Of a stretch of 64,000 nucleotides of DNA, positions 52,900 to 62,082 are shown in pieces. Origin of the DNA: Desulfuromonadales bacterium (lineage in GTDB: Bacteria > Desulfobacterota > Desulfuromonadia > Geobacterales > Pseudopelobacteraceae); NCBI GenBank assembly GCA_013349405.1, contig DUZS01000005.1:62001-126000 (forward strand), given 5' to 3'. Made by a program: the position numbers and the translations under genes. The stretch's first letter is position 1; each line of letters opens with the position of its first letter. The notes beneath the pieces were generated by a model. It made no database searches. It saw only the letters and a list, made by a program, of their open reading frames with translations, and was not told the origin of the DNA.

Positions 52900-53226
52900 A
52901 TGGTAAAACCCTACAGCGCGTTACGAGCGAAGATGACTCCAGAGGCCCGTGCCACGGCTGCGGAACAGACCCGTATACTTCTACAGGAGATGCCGCTTCA
53001 GGAGTTGCGCCAGGCACGGAGAATGAGTCAGGAACAAATGGCCAAAAACCTTCATACCCGGCAGTCGAATGTTTCCCGGATTGAGAAACGGACAGACATG
53101 TATATATCTACATTGCGGGGTGTCATAAAAGCCATGGGCGGAGATCTGGAGATTGTGGCCCGTTTCCCCGACGGCAGTGTCCGGATTAACCAGTTTGAAG
53201 AACTTGATGAGGCGCTGACGGCCTGA
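52900..53226 (+). CDS. higA: HigA-type XRE antitoxin
   Basis: A 108 aa protein with a helix-turn-helix in LRQARRMSQEQMAKNLHTRQ followed by SNVSRIEKRTD. It lies 5 bp downstream of the toxin gene with GGGAGG upstream. It should neutralise and repress the pair. Confidence 0.87.
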   Translation: MVKPYSALRAKMTPEARATAAEQTRILLQEMPLQELRQARRMSQEQMAKNLHTRQSNVSRIEKRTDMYISTLRGVIKAMGGDLEIVARFPDGSVRINQFEELDEALTA

Positions 53227-53368
53227 CCGCATATGGCACGATCATTCAAAAAAAACCTGATATTGAAATTGCACCCACCCTGACCCCAATGGTTTCTCTG
53301 CCATATTTCTTGTCGATCAAGATATTCAATTGTTTGTGTTCAGTTGACACTCAATGTGAAGATTGATT

Positions 53369-54442
53369 TCAACTATCCAAGAGTTTTTTAACCGCAAAAA
53401 TGATTGAAAGAAGCTTATTATCACTCTTTCGAGAAAGTGTGGTAGTAGTAAAGAAATTTCCATTCTCTTCTTTGTAATAGACCACCCGGAAAATTATAGT
53501 TTCAGAAGCTTGACAATTAGAAAAATAGAAAATATCGCGAAATACTGTATGGGATGAAACAGATTTTAATTGGTAACCAGATAGACAAAAATCAGAAATT
53601 ATTGGATATGATGCAAAATACAATAATCCTACACCATTTATGTCGGAATATGGATTAATTTTGTATTCGCATTCATATACTGAATCATGATTAATTTCAA
53701 AATTCCACCCTTTTGAAGAATGTACTTCAACTAAGTTCTTTTTTAATAGTCTATATTCATTTGCGAAGACAGGAATCTCTTTATAATTTACAATTCTACT
53801 TTCTCCCAAACCTTCACTGCTCACTAAATTATTATTTTTACCCTTAACTGAAAATGTAGTCATTATTTGTGCAGTGATATTGTTCTTATCTGAAAAACCA
53901 TTTATTTTGGATAAAAACGAACTTTTCCCAAAGCCTTCAAGCTCAGATTCAAATTTTAGGAATTCATTCTCAGAAAAATTATTTAAGGGACTTGTTTCAA
54001 AACAAATCCTTAAAAAAGTTGCATAAACTCTATCACTTGACGAATCTCTGAATTCAGAGGATTTCTTTCCAAAACCGACACTCAGAAGCTGCCAGTGAGT
54101 ATCTCCTAAATATTTTAACAGCCAAAGCTCAGAAAGTGCCGAATTGGCCATTTGAGGCATTCTGATTTCTACTTCATCTTCATAATGAATTACCTCATAG
54201 CAAATACTGTCTTCTTTTAGTTCTTGGCCGCGATTGTTGTGGAAATATTGGAGGGCCTGACCAATGTTCGCAATTTCAAACCATTTTTCATCTTTTATCT
54301 CGTGATTAAAGTGCCTTTCTAAAATAATTCTCAACTCTACAAGATCAAGACTATCTGCGCTCGTCTCTGAAATAGGCAGGTACAGTTCTTCTTCAGAGAA
54401 GCCACTAACAACTTGCTGAATTATTTGTAAGTATTGTTTCAC
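53369..54442 (-). CDS. Acyl carrier protein fused to LnmK/Pnap_2097-like hotdog domain
   Basis: A 357 aa protein. Residues 1-72 look like an acyl carrier protein: ADSLDLVELRIILERHF carries Ser31 in DSLD, the phosphopantetheine site. From about residue 85 comes a region resembling Pnap_2097/LnmK-family double-hotdog proteins (SALSELWLLKYLGDTHWQ, then GFGKKSSEF), which act on carrier-bound acyl groups in natural product pathways. GTG start at 54442 overlaps the previous stop by one base. Very AT-rich. Last gene of the four-gene operon. The hotdog assignment is recalled from memory, not searched. Confidence 0.6.
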   Translation of the reverse strand: MKQYLQIIQQVVSGFSEEELYLPISETSADSLDLVELRIILERHFNHEIKDEKWFEIANIGQALQYFHNNRGQELKEDSICYEVIHYEDEVEIRMPQMANSALSELWLLKYLGDTHWQLLSVGFGKKSSEFRDSSSDRVYATFLRICFETSPLNNFSENEFLKFESELEGFGKSSFLSKINGFSDKNNITAQIMTTFSVKGKNNNLVSSEGLGESRIVNYKEIPVFANEYRLLKKNLVEVHSSKGWNFEINHDSVYECEYKINPYSDINGVGLLYFASYPIISDFCLSGYQLKSVSSHTVFRDIFYFSNCQASETIIFRVVYYKEENGNFFTTTTLSRKSDNKLLSIIFAVKKLLDS

Positions 54443-55134
54443 TAGGAAAAGTCACTAATGTCGAAATCGTCCACTTCAGCTTTACTATTTTCACCGATTA
54501 TAATTCCAGCCACTAGCTTACTAGACCACTCTTGATGTGGTGCAGCTAGGGATAAAGTTGCATATATTCTGTTTCTTCCGTTTAGGATGCCATTATTTCT
54601 TTTATACTGGTCGAGGAAAACAGGGTCAGTAATCGGAAAGTTGTACGGATTGCCCCTATATCTAAATGAAAGTTTAATTTGAGGATACGGCTTACCTTCA
54701 AAGACCCTTTCGTTAGTTTCGAATTCTTCCAACAATACTAAGGATAAGGAGTAACTCAGCTCACCGATTTTTTCCTCTGGAACAGCAGCCCCCCTATTTC
54801 CAAACAGTGAAGCATATCTGTCATTATCGATGAGTCTTTCCAAGACTGCTATGTCAAGCCGACCAACTGTCTTAATAGTATTTGAATTGAATAAGACATT
54901 TTCCGTTTGATGGTCATGCCCAGTCATTTCTAGCTCATCGAACTCAACTACATCTAAGAGATTAATCCCTGATACAAGTCGTACAGGGACCTCCTCATGC
55001 TCAGCATTGAAAACTGGCCGTACCCATTTGGGCCGCCCACTCTGTAAAATTGGAATGTTCTCTTGGTTAAGCTCAATCCCGCCAACGCAGCGCCCCCCAA
55101 CCCTAAATGAATTGGCTAAACAAAGAATTTTCAT
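54442..55134 (-). CDS. Dual-OB-domain protein
   Basis: A 230 aa protein resembling the dual OB-containing domain family: MKILCLANSFRVGGRCVGGIEL, LLDVVEFDELEMTGHDHQTEN, LFGNRGAAVPEE and KLSFRYRGNPYNFPITDPVF. OB folds suggest nucleic-acid binding. ATG 55134 is 4 bp after the DUF488 stop, with AAGGTG upstream. This family is often next to DUF488 genes, as here. The molecular function is unknown. Confidence 0.65.
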   Translation of the reverse strand: MKILCLANSFRVGGRCVGGIELNQENIPILQSGRPKWVRPVFNAEHEEVPVRLVSGINLLDVVEFDELEMTGHDHQTENVLFNSNTIKTVGRLDIAVLERLIDNDRYASLFGNRGAAVPEEKIGELSYSLSLVLLEEFETNERVFEGKPYPQIKLSFRYRGNPYNFPITDPVFLDQYKRNNGILNGRNRIYATLSLAAPHQEWSSKLVAGIIIGENSKAEVDDFDISDFS

Positions 55135-55138
55135 AACA

Positions 55139-55582
55139 TCACCTTACAAGATGGATAATTTTAATGTCGTCGTTAGCTTTCTTGAGATATTCAGCAAGCA
55201 ACCTTCTATGACACATATCAGGTTCATGCTCACTACACAAAATGCAACATCCGTCTAGCTCATCAAAGTTTATTTTTTTCAATATATTCCTTCTATTTAA
55301 AATTCCAGTGTATTCAACTTCATATTCTTGCCAAGAAATGTTTTTATCTCTGTATTTATCAAGCAACTCTTTTGTCGGAGCAAGATTTTTGTCGTGCTCG
55401 TAATCAGCATTAGCAATTTTCCTGGCGAAAAATTTTAAATCTCTTCCCTTCGCAAATCCTGCTAGTTGAGAGACATTGTTTAGTCGCGTGTCAAGAATTT
55501 TTTTTACACCTGCGGATAGAAGTAATCCAAAAAATTCTTCTGCGGACTTCTCGGTAAAACCAATAGTAAATAACTTAATCAT
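55139..55582 (-). CDS. DUF488 family protein (short)
   Basis: A 147 aa DUF488 protein: FTIGFTEKS, ILDTRLNNVSQLAGF and the C-terminal CSEHEPDMCHR motif with paired Cys and HR. ATG 55582 lies inside the end of the upstream DUF488 gene (8 bp overlap); the frame to 55603 is less likely. DUF488 is a small family of unknown activity with a conserved, likely catalytic, Cys/His site. Confidence 0.8.
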   Translation of the reverse strand: MIKLFTIGFTEKSAEEFFGLLLSAGVKKILDTRLNNVSQLAGFAKGRDLKFFARKIANADYEHDKNLAPTKELLDKYRDKNISWQEYEVEYTGILNRRNILKKINFDELDGCCILCSEHEPDMCHRRLLAEYLKKANDDIKIIHLVR

Positions 55583-56207
55583 AACCGCCTTCCTTCTCGC
55601 CAATTGAGTATGGCGAATAACCTATTTCTTTGTTTTTCAACCTATATGCAACAGCCAATTGCTCTTCGATGGTAACAACGTTGAATAAATCACTTTGTGG
55701 TAATTTTTTTTCGTATTTCTTTAAGAGCGTTTGTTCTAATTCTGTATTAGTTTTTACTGATTTGTCTTTTAGAATATGCTTTACTTCAATCCCATCTTTT
55801 TCTAAGCCGACAGATACCATTGAAAAACGATGGCAGTCCAACGGCTCGGATTCGGAACACATAACTGCAATTACAAAGTTTTTTTCTATCCCTTGCCAAA
55901 TTCTTTCTAGCCCCTGCTTGAAAACCCAAGATTTTCTAACTAAAACAAAGTCTAATTGACCATTTTCATCCAAAAGGCTTGAGTCTGTTTGTCTCGCACC
56001 AAATTCTTCAGCAAAACTCAAATATGAAATCTGATGACTTTTTAGGAATGATTTAAATGGTTCTTTATTAAATTGAGGATTATAGGCGCTTGCTGGCACA
56101 CTTCTTACGTCCACGATGCAATTAATGTTGTACTCCCTCAACAGTTCAAGGAAATAATCAATTGGGTGCGTCGAGTGTCCAATTGTATAAACTATAGGCT
56201 TATCCAT
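55575..56207 (-). CDS. DUF488 family protein (long)
   Basis: A 210 aa DUF488 protein: YTIGHSTHPIDYFLELL, IVDVRSVPASAYNPQF and CSESEPLDCHR, plus a ~50 residue C-terminal extension beginning SVKTNTELEQTLLKKYEKKL. Both the DVR and CxxxxPxxCHR motifs are kept. First gene of the AT-rich four-gene operon. Two DUF488 genes in a row suggests a heterodimer. Confidence 0.82.
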   Translation of the reverse strand: MDKPIVYTIGHSTHPIDYFLELLREYNINCIVDVRSVPASAYNPQFNKEPFKSFLKSHQISYLSFAEEFGARQTDSSLLDENGQLDFVLVRKSWVFKQGLERIWQGIEKNFVIAVMCSESEPLDCHRFSMVSVGLEKDGIEVKHILKDKSVKTNTELEQTLLKKYEKKLPQSDLFNVVTIEEQLAVAYRLKNKEIGYSPYSIGEKEGGYD

Positions 56208-56358
56208 ATTAATTAAAAGATTAATCCATGAGTTGCGGTTTTAAAAATAAGGATAGGAATTTGCTTTTTTGACTGGACGGAAAATACACCCGTCACCGGA
56301 TAGTGTCAAAGCAAATTCAGTGGAAATGACGATATTTAAAGGAGAACAGAGAACCAAA

Positions 56359-56784
56359 CTATCTGCCATACCGCCTGTAATCATTTTTTGTTTTCGCCCG
56401 ATGCTCAGCATTTGTCAGTAATTGCATATTGGATGGTGTATCAGCGCCACCAGCGTAGAGCGGCTTTTTGTGGTCAACCTGATAACCCTTTGGAACCTTT
56501 GACATACCACGATTTTTTAGAAAATTGTTCCGTGCGGACATATTTCTGGCAATCTTGCCATTATCTGTTCTTTGGACACCACCAGGACTGTATGGTTTTG
56601 GGTTGTTAGTATATCTCTTTGGTGATGCTGGAATACGGGGAGTTGAAGGTGTGTAGCTATAAGATTTTGGTGAATATGTACGACTGCCCGAATGCGCTCG
56701 GTTCCCGCCGCCTCGGGTAAAACCTTGTGAAGGCAAGGCAAGAAGCAGCATACAGATCAATATGGATGAGATGAATTTGTTCAT
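56359..56784 (-). CDS. Exported HNH endonuclease-like protein
   Basis: A 141 aa protein with an N-terminal signal peptide (residues 1-23, KFISSILICMLLLALPSQG), a Ser/Pro/Tyr-rich linker (24-85) and a C-terminal HNH-type segment: VDHKKPLYAGGADTPSNMQL then NAEHRAKTKND. D-H, N and H of the motif are present. Likely secreted to the periplasm. It lies 150 bp upstream of the DUF488 operon on the same strand. Confidence 0.72.
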   Translation of the reverse strand: MNKFISSILICMLLLALPSQGFTRGGGNRAHSGSRTYSPKSYSYTPSTPRIPASPKRYTNNPKPYSPGGVQRTDNGKIARNMSARNNFLKNRGMSKVPKGYQVDHKKPLYAGGADTPSNMQLLTNAEHRAKTKNDYRRYGR

Positions 56785-56863
56785 TGCCCGTTTACCCCAT
56801 TATGCTGCCTGAACCTGAACGACGGTTTATTTCAAGTTGCCAGAACAAGTCCTGGCGTTGCTG

Positions 56864-56968
56864 TTAGCGCCATACGCCCGTAAGAAGAGAGGGATAGAGA
56901 AGCGGAAAACGGGTACGCAGCAAATTGGCCAATGATTTTTTGAAGCTGGTTTCGGAGGTTGAGGTCAT
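56864..56968 (-). pseudogene. N-terminal fragment of an AAA ATPase-like gene
   Basis: ATG 56968 with AAGGAC upstream opens TSETSFKKSLANLLRTRFPL, like the N-terminus of some AAA-family ATPases, and stops after 34 codons. The rest of 56785-57265 has no gene. Confidence 0.3.
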
Positions 56969-57265
56969 AAAGATGTCCTTATGGAATCTTAGCGAGAGGA
57001 TTGAAACACATTTCAAAAATACAACACGCTGGTATCTGACTGAAAATGCGAGGGTAAGAAGTCTATAACATTTATTTGTAAGCGAATGCAACCCTCCAGA
57101 CACAGTGGGAACTAACAGTAATTGATATAGATTTGCTTACATTCGCAATGACTTAACAAAACGAGACCGTGACCGAGAAAATTTTAAAATATCTATAGCA
57201 CAGCACTGCCAAAACCGCCAAAAGCCCTTCTGACAGTTTTGACAGTGCCGTCCTTCAGGAATCCA

Positions 57266-59692
57266 TCAGAATTTTATGCCCGGATTCAGCCGTATCCGTT
57301 CCGTCGGCCTCCCCCCAGTCTGTTCCTTCTCGACCGCCAGCCAGTCATATTCAACCAGCACCTCAATCCCGGCCTTGACCTCTTCCGACGAGGTGAGCTT
57401 TGACCATTGGGGTCGCCAGATTTCGCGCAGCGTTGCGCCATCCCTGATTGCTCCCCGGCGGAGATGTTTGATGATTTCCCGTGCAGCTTCCATCCCCGGA
57501 GCTGTCATTCCTCCGTAAAGCCTGTATGCATGGCTTTCCAGATAGTCGCACCATGCTGTTGCCATGAGTGCCGCCTGTTCTGATACCGCTCCCGGTTCAT
57601 TCCCGTCAGCCACGTTTACCAGATGGAATATCAAGGCCAGCGACGGCATCAACTTACGATACTTCGTCAGATGGCTTTCCAGCGCCGGTGTCAGACCGTG
57701 GTCACTTCTCAGGCGCATTTCCAGATCATGCCGCCAGGTGTCGAACACCTTCTGTCCACCTGGAGAAAAGCGCAGTGCTGGAATTGCCGCCCCTTCTTCC
57801 ATTACAGCTCCAGGAATATCCCCGGATAGTAACTTGAATATCTCCCAGGCCCGGTTTTTCTCCACGGTGTCAGGGAAACGGTCAACGTTCTTCCACTCTG
57901 CCGGTGCATCAGGCCAGACGAAAACCTGAAAGCGTTGCAGCAAACCATCATCACCATTGCCGCCCCGATTGGCCTGATAGACATATGATGAGAGCGGCCC
58001 TGGTGTGATGGCCCCGAAGATGGAGATGCAGAGGGCGGCAATATCCATGGTGCCGCGTCCGATCCGGTCGTAGGTGAAACCCCGGTTTCCGTTCCAGGCT
58101 TCCAGGTAGAAGGCCCGGTCTCCCTCCCTGCCGTCCCGGTCCAGGGAACGGAACCAGCCGATCAATTCATCACGATTGACCAGCAGGCCACGCGGATTTT
58201 CATTGAGCAGTTCGCCGATTTTCTCGACGGTGCCGTCCTGGGTCTGGAAACGCTGCCGTTTGGGTTCATCCAAGGTCAGTGTCAGCAGTTTTTCCCGCGC
58301 CTCTTCGATCATCACGGCATTGCCCTTCCTGGCAGCCTTCTTAATGTCGTCGGTTATCGCGGATTTCTTGACCTTCTGGATCTCCCTATCGATCTCGAAC
58401 TCCTGCGTCGCATTCAGATATGCTTCCCGTGCTTCCGATTCCAGTCGGACCAGGTGCCGGTGTGCCTCTGACACAGCCGGGGTTTTCATCAATGACGGTC
58501 GGCCTACGACCGCACCCCATAGGTTCGGCACCACCAGCCAGTCATCATGCCGTTTCGGATGGATGCCGCAGCCGCGACCGATGATGCTTCCCAGCGCCAC
58601 AACCGCAGCAGCCGCTGAGAAGTCCGGCGGAATCTGCATCCGGTCGGCAATATCCATCAGCCAGCCACGCAGGGGAAGAGGGATCATCTCCGGGTGGAGC
58701 GGTTTCACTGGCGGGAGGCCGTCCGGCAGCGGTATCGGTTCCGACCAGTGATCGGCATCTTCAGTGCTCTCGACTCGGTGTGCCGGTACGTTCTTAATAT
58801 TTCTTGCCGTCTCGATGCAGTTCCTGACAGCTTCCGATCCGGCCAGTCGTGCCAGATCATTGAAATCGGTATCCTGTTGTTTCCTGGTGTCAGGAAAACT
58901 GGGAGCTGCCAGCAGGCCATCCACAGATCGTGCCGCTGCGGTTGCTTTGGTCAGGCCGGGATTGCCAACGGTGGCATGATCGTCATCAGCACAGATGACC
59001 AGGATGGTATCGGGATACTTTTTCTTGAGGACTTCTGCAACAGGTTTCAGGTTGCCGGCAGAGAAGGCGCAGGCCACGGCATGGCCGGTTATCTCGTGCA
59101 GGGTTGCGCCGGTGGCGAATCCTTCGGCAATCAGGATCTTCCCGTTCACCTTGCCGATGGCATGGTAGCAACCGGCAACGGCGGTGCCGCTTTTGAAACG
59201 TTTGGTTCCATCCGGCATGATGAATTGCAGTCCGTGAAGCGTGCTGCTGGCATCACGAACCGGAACGAGGAGGGAGTCATACCACTGCCGGATGCCGAAT
59301 GGCTGGATTGTTTTTGCCGCCAGGTAGGGATGTTTCATGTCAACGTCACGGGCCTTATCCCACAGGTTCGCTGATTTTTTCCGGCAGCTTGACCTAATTT
59401 CCGCCTCTATTATGGCGGCCTCTTCTTTTGCTTGTTTCACTCGCACCTGGAAGGCAGCTTGTTCTCCAGGTGTCCTGTTCGTTCTGGACTGCCAGTCTTC
59501 TGATATCGCCTGACGCCAGCAGCCATAGACACCACCTTCACCATCTTCAAAAAGCTTGCACCACCCGGAATCATCTCCTTTCCGGTCATTGGTGGCAAAG
59601 CGCACCATCTTGCCCGGCAGGATCGCCATGATCGGCGGTGAAGCCCCCAGGGTTGCTTGAATTGTCTCGGCAAATAGTTCCACTTCATTCAT
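57266..59692 (-). CDS. Toprim/DUF3987 replication-type protein
   Basis: An 808 aa two-part protein. Residues ~50-300 are a Toprim primase-like region (KILIAEGFATGATLHEITGHA, ILVICADDDHA) as in mobile-element primases. Residues ~340-790 are a DUF3987 domain (helicase-like ATPase group), with a Walker-like GRPSLMKTPAVSEA and NRGGNGDDGLLQRF. ATG 59692 overlaps the DUF5659 gene stop by eight bases. It is likely to serve replication of the element after excision. Confidence 0.85.
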   Translation of the reverse strand: MNEVELFAETIQATLGASPPIMAILPGKMVRFATNDRKGDDSGWCKLFEDGEGGVYGCWRQAISEDWQSRTNRTPGEQAAFQVRVKQAKEEAAIIEAEIRSSCRKKSANLWDKARDVDMKHPYLAAKTIQPFGIRQWYDSLLVPVRDASSTLHGLQFIMPDGTKRFKSGTAVAGCYHAIGKVNGKILIAEGFATGATLHEITGHAVACAFSAGNLKPVAEVLKKKYPDTILVICADDDHATVGNPGLTKATAAARSVDGLLAAPSFPDTRKQQDTDFNDLARLAGSEAVRNCIETARNIKNVPAHRVESTEDADHWSEPIPLPDGLPPVKPLHPEMIPLPLRGWLMDIADRMQIPPDFSAAAAVVALGSIIGRGCGIHPKRHDDWLVVPNLWGAVVGRPSLMKTPAVSEAHRHLVRLESEAREAYLNATQEFEIDREIQKVKKSAITDDIKKAARKGNAVMIEEAREKLLTLTLDEPKRQRFQTQDGTVEKIGELLNENPRGLLVNRDELIGWFRSLDRDGREGDRAFYLEAWNGNRGFTYDRIGRGTMDIAALCISIFGAITPGPLSSYVYQANRGGNGDDGLLQRFQVFVWPDAPAEWKNVDRFPDTVEKNRAWEIFKLLSGDIPGAVMEEGAAIPALRFSPGGQKVFDTWRHDLEMRLRSDHGLTPALESHLTKYRKLMPSLALIFHLVNVADGNEPGAVSEQAALMATAWCDYLESHAYRLYGGMTAPGMEAAREIIKHLRRGAIRDGATLREIWRPQWSKLTSSEEVKAGIEVLVEYDWLAVEKEQTGGRPTERIRLNPGIKF

Positions 59693-59945
59693 AGGCACGC
59701 ACCTCCCGCACAACTTGGGACGCTTCCCGGTACAGCCTGCTCCTGATATTCAGGAGCCGTTTGGCCGGTTGTTGTGCGCCACTCTCGAAACTGACGATGG
59801 CCTGGTGCAGTGCTTCGGTCACGACAAATTGAAACAGCGCCCTGCGACTGTCAGGGGCGCAACAGATCGTCAGTTCATGGCCTGCGGTTGAAAGGAACGC
59901 GGCCAGGTCGATGGACTCTGTTCTGAATACTCGTGTACTGGTCAT
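59685..59945 (-). CDS. DUF5659 domain protein
   Basis: An 86 aa protein, VFRTESIDLAAFLSTAGHEL at the N-terminus, matching the DUF5659 pattern found in mobile elements next to primase genes. It overlaps the replication gene. The function is unknown. Confidence 0.65.
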   Translation of the reverse strand: MTSTRVFRTESIDLAAFLSTAGHELTICCAPDSRRALFQFVVTEALHQAIVSFESGAQQPAKRLLNIRSRLYREASQVVREVRAYE

Positions 59946-59952
59946 GGTTCGC

Positions 59953-60138
59953 CTATACCCTTTCCCGGCTGTTGAGCCATTCTTCCACTTCGGAGAGCAG
60001 CCACCCCACCGAAGCCCTGTTCAGCCGAACCCGTGCCGGAAACAGCCCTGCCTTTTCCATCCGCCACTGGGTTACGGAACTTACGCCGATCATCTCCAAC
60101 AACTCTTTCCGTCTGATTACTCGATTCCTGCTATCCAT
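59953..60138 (-). CDS. alpA: AlpA-family regulator / excisionase
   Basis: A 61 aa winged-helix protein of the AlpA/MerR-like excisionase type: VIRRKELLEMIGVSSVTQWR and SEVEEWLNSRE. It lies 7 bp upstream of DUF5659. Such proteins control integrase expression or assist excision of P4-like islands. Confidence 0.85.
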   Translation of the reverse strand: MDSRNRVIRRKELLEMIGVSSVTQWRMEKAGLFPARVRLNRASVGWLLSEVEEWLNSRERV

Positions 60139-60170
60139 CTGAAACCTCCAAAGTGATTGATGTGAATTGT

Positions 60171-60201
60171 GTTAAAAATAGGCGGCCACACGGTGGCCGC
60201 C
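60171..60201 (-). terminator. Minus-strand terminator
   Basis: GGCGGCCAC (60181-60189) and GTGGCCGCC (60193-60201), a perfect 9 bp stem with three-base loop, followed on the minus strand by UAUUUUUAAC. It ends the transcript of the recombinase gene at 60272. Confidence 0.8.
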
Positions 60202-60271
60202 TCTATCCAGGCCGAAGGGCTTTTCGACCTGAAGATGCCAGCTGCTGTTCCTACTCAAATTCAGAACGCAG

Positions 60272-61120
60272 CTATTTACCAAGGTACGCGGAGGGCGAAC
60301 GGTCCTCCCCATGCCCCAATTCGGACATGATGGCGGATTTCTCTGCTCCTTCCGCGTCCCGCTCTCTTGCGTACCCGTGTCGCTCACCGTGCATGTTGGC
60401 ACCGGCGACACGGGTTCCGCCGCATTCGCGCCACAGATTTCTCTGGGCGTCATAGGCCTGTTTCAGGCTCATATCCGGTGGAATGATCCGGCCTGTTCCC
60501 GAGCCCACGTCCCTGGCTGTTTCAGCGACAGCTTGAAGGGCTTTGACCTGGGCATCAGTCCTGGCTTCCAACTCACGGGGGCGTCCACCTTTGGCCCCTT
60601 CGATGGTCAGATACTGTTTGCCGTTTCTGACTTCCACCTTGCTGCTCATCAGTGATTCCTTGGCACGCAGTCCAAACGCGACCCGCAGGCCATCGGCTGC
60701 ACTGACCATCCGGGCGATCTTGTCGCCCTGGTCGGCGCGGGCCGCTATCGCCTGTCGCACCTCGACGAGGCGCTCATGGTTCACCGTCTGCGGGTTGATC
60801 CTGTCCCGCTGGATGCCGTAACCGGCATTGTGCCGTTCGACGATATTCTGTTTGCCGATGGCGGAAGCAATCACCCGCACGGCGGTCATCTTGTCCGCCA
60901 TGGTTGAGGGTGACAGTCCCCGCTCATGCAGGCTGTTCACATAGGACTGTATATGTCCCGGTTTGAGATGGTCGATTCGCTCCAGCCCGTAGCTGGATGC
61001 AATGTGCCGGGCGAACTCCCTGGTGTTTGATAGCAGTTTCTCCCTGGTCAAACTCGACTTTGACCAATCCTTCCCGATCCTGGCCAGCGCCTGGCTGGCA
61101 AGACTTTCGTGCTTCCCCAT
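60272..61120 (-). CDS. Second site-specific recombinase (Phage_int_SAM_2/Integrase_1 type)
   Basis: A 282 aa tyrosine recombinase of the small type. A core-binding SAM-like N-terminal part (residues 1-110) is followed by a catalytic part with GLRAKESL (R), the HGERHGYAR motif, ELGHGEDR and the nucleophile Tyr in SAYLGK. All key residues are present. Separate from the DUF4102 integrase; its target is unknown. Confidence 0.78.
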   Translation of the reverse strand: MGKHESLASQALARIGKDWSKSSLTREKLLSNTREFARHIASSYGLERIDHLKPGHIQSYVNSLHERGLSPSTMADKMTAVRVIASAIGKQNIVERHNAGYGIQRDRINPQTVNHERLVEVRQAIAARADQGDKIARMVSAADGLRVAFGLRAKESLMSSKVEVRNGKQYLTIEGAKGGRPRELEARTDAQVKALQAVAETARDVGSGTGRIIPPDMSLKQAYDAQRNLWRECGGTRVAGANMHGERHGYARERDAEGAEKSAIMSELGHGEDRSPSAYLGK

Positions 61121-61444
61121 ACATACACCTCCTTAATCGGCGCATACGTTGGCGCCAGTTTTTTGTTGAGTGTAGGCAGGGCCTGTCCGGGGTGGACAGG
61201 GCGGTGCGGTGGCATGGCCCGTGGGCATATGCACCGTTCCGGCTCCGACGTGGTAATCGTCCCGGAGGACGATTTCGTGCTGACACACGAAGGTCGGTCC
61301 CGACGATCCATCGCAATGGATTGACGTACTGGAGGGAGGAGATTGCAGCGGGGGAAGGTGGAGTGGTTGACGGTGGTGCTGCTGCCGTCGCTGGGGTGTC
61401 GCGTGCTGATGACGGACGTTTTGTAGGGATGTTGCGGGGTTGGG

Positions 61445-61489
61445 GGCGCGTCTCTTGCTACCCGGCTGGACGCCGGCAAGAGACACGCC
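61445..61489. other. Long hairpin
   Basis: GGCGCGTCTCTTGC (61445-61458) pairs with GCAAGAGACACGCC (61476-61489) with one mismatch in 14, and an inner CCGGC/GCCGG stem. No T-run follows, so it is not a typical terminator; it may be a replication or transfer structure. Confidence 0.5.
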
Positions 61490-61523
61490 GTGTGGTAGAC
61501 GGATTGCCGAGGTGGTTTATATG

Positions 61524-61557
61524 AAAAAACCCGTTTCAGCTCGATGGCTGAAACAGG
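61524..61557 (-). terminator. Minus-strand terminator
   Basis: CCTGTTTCAGC / GCTGAAACGGG stem on the minus strand (plus 61557 to 61530, one mismatch) with a six-base loop, followed by six U. What gene it serves is unclear, as none lies upstream on that strand before the element's end. Confidence 0.7.
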
Positions 61558-62082
61558 TTTCAGTAAGGGGGTTAGTCAGGCGCTGGACGCACCTGTGGTG
61601 TTGAGTTTTACGTCACCTCTGCCCGAGGGGACGACATGGAGGGTGTTTGCTGTCTCGTATTACCAGCATCGGTGTGACGTCCCTGCCGTATCAAAGCCGA
61701 TACGGTGCGGTACTGACGTCACTCAAGGATCACCGGGAAAGGGGCGTGGATGTGCCGGTCTTTCCCTGAATAGTTCATCCCATGCCTGGGGCTTTTCGAT
61801 TCCGGGCAATCCGGAAAAGTCTGTCCGGGGCGCTAAGGCCGCGCGGAGTCTCTTCTTTGAAGAGTCTACAATATGGATTGAAGATAACTGAAGCGGGATG
61901 GGGCGTCAAGAAGAAATTAGCAGGCAACTAGCTGATTATGCTGATATTGATGGATGCTGTTTTGGATGCTTTTTAGGGTACTAAAGGTGCCCCCAAATTG
62001 GTGCCTTATTCGCCACCAAGCACAAAGGGGAATATTTATGCTCCAATGTGGCATCAGGAATGAGCCCTGTACAAAATTACCC

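Noticed and set aside
60924-61486. Several long overlapping frames on both strands near the second recombinase
   Set aside because: They overlap each other and the recombinase start in a GC-rich noncoding stretch, with no Shine-Dalgarno and no protein-like composition.
61544-61891. 115-codon frame on the plus strand at the right end of element 1
   Set aside because: It starts inside a terminator hairpin and contains the ACGTCA palindromes; the translation is Ser/Gly-rich without any family resemblance.
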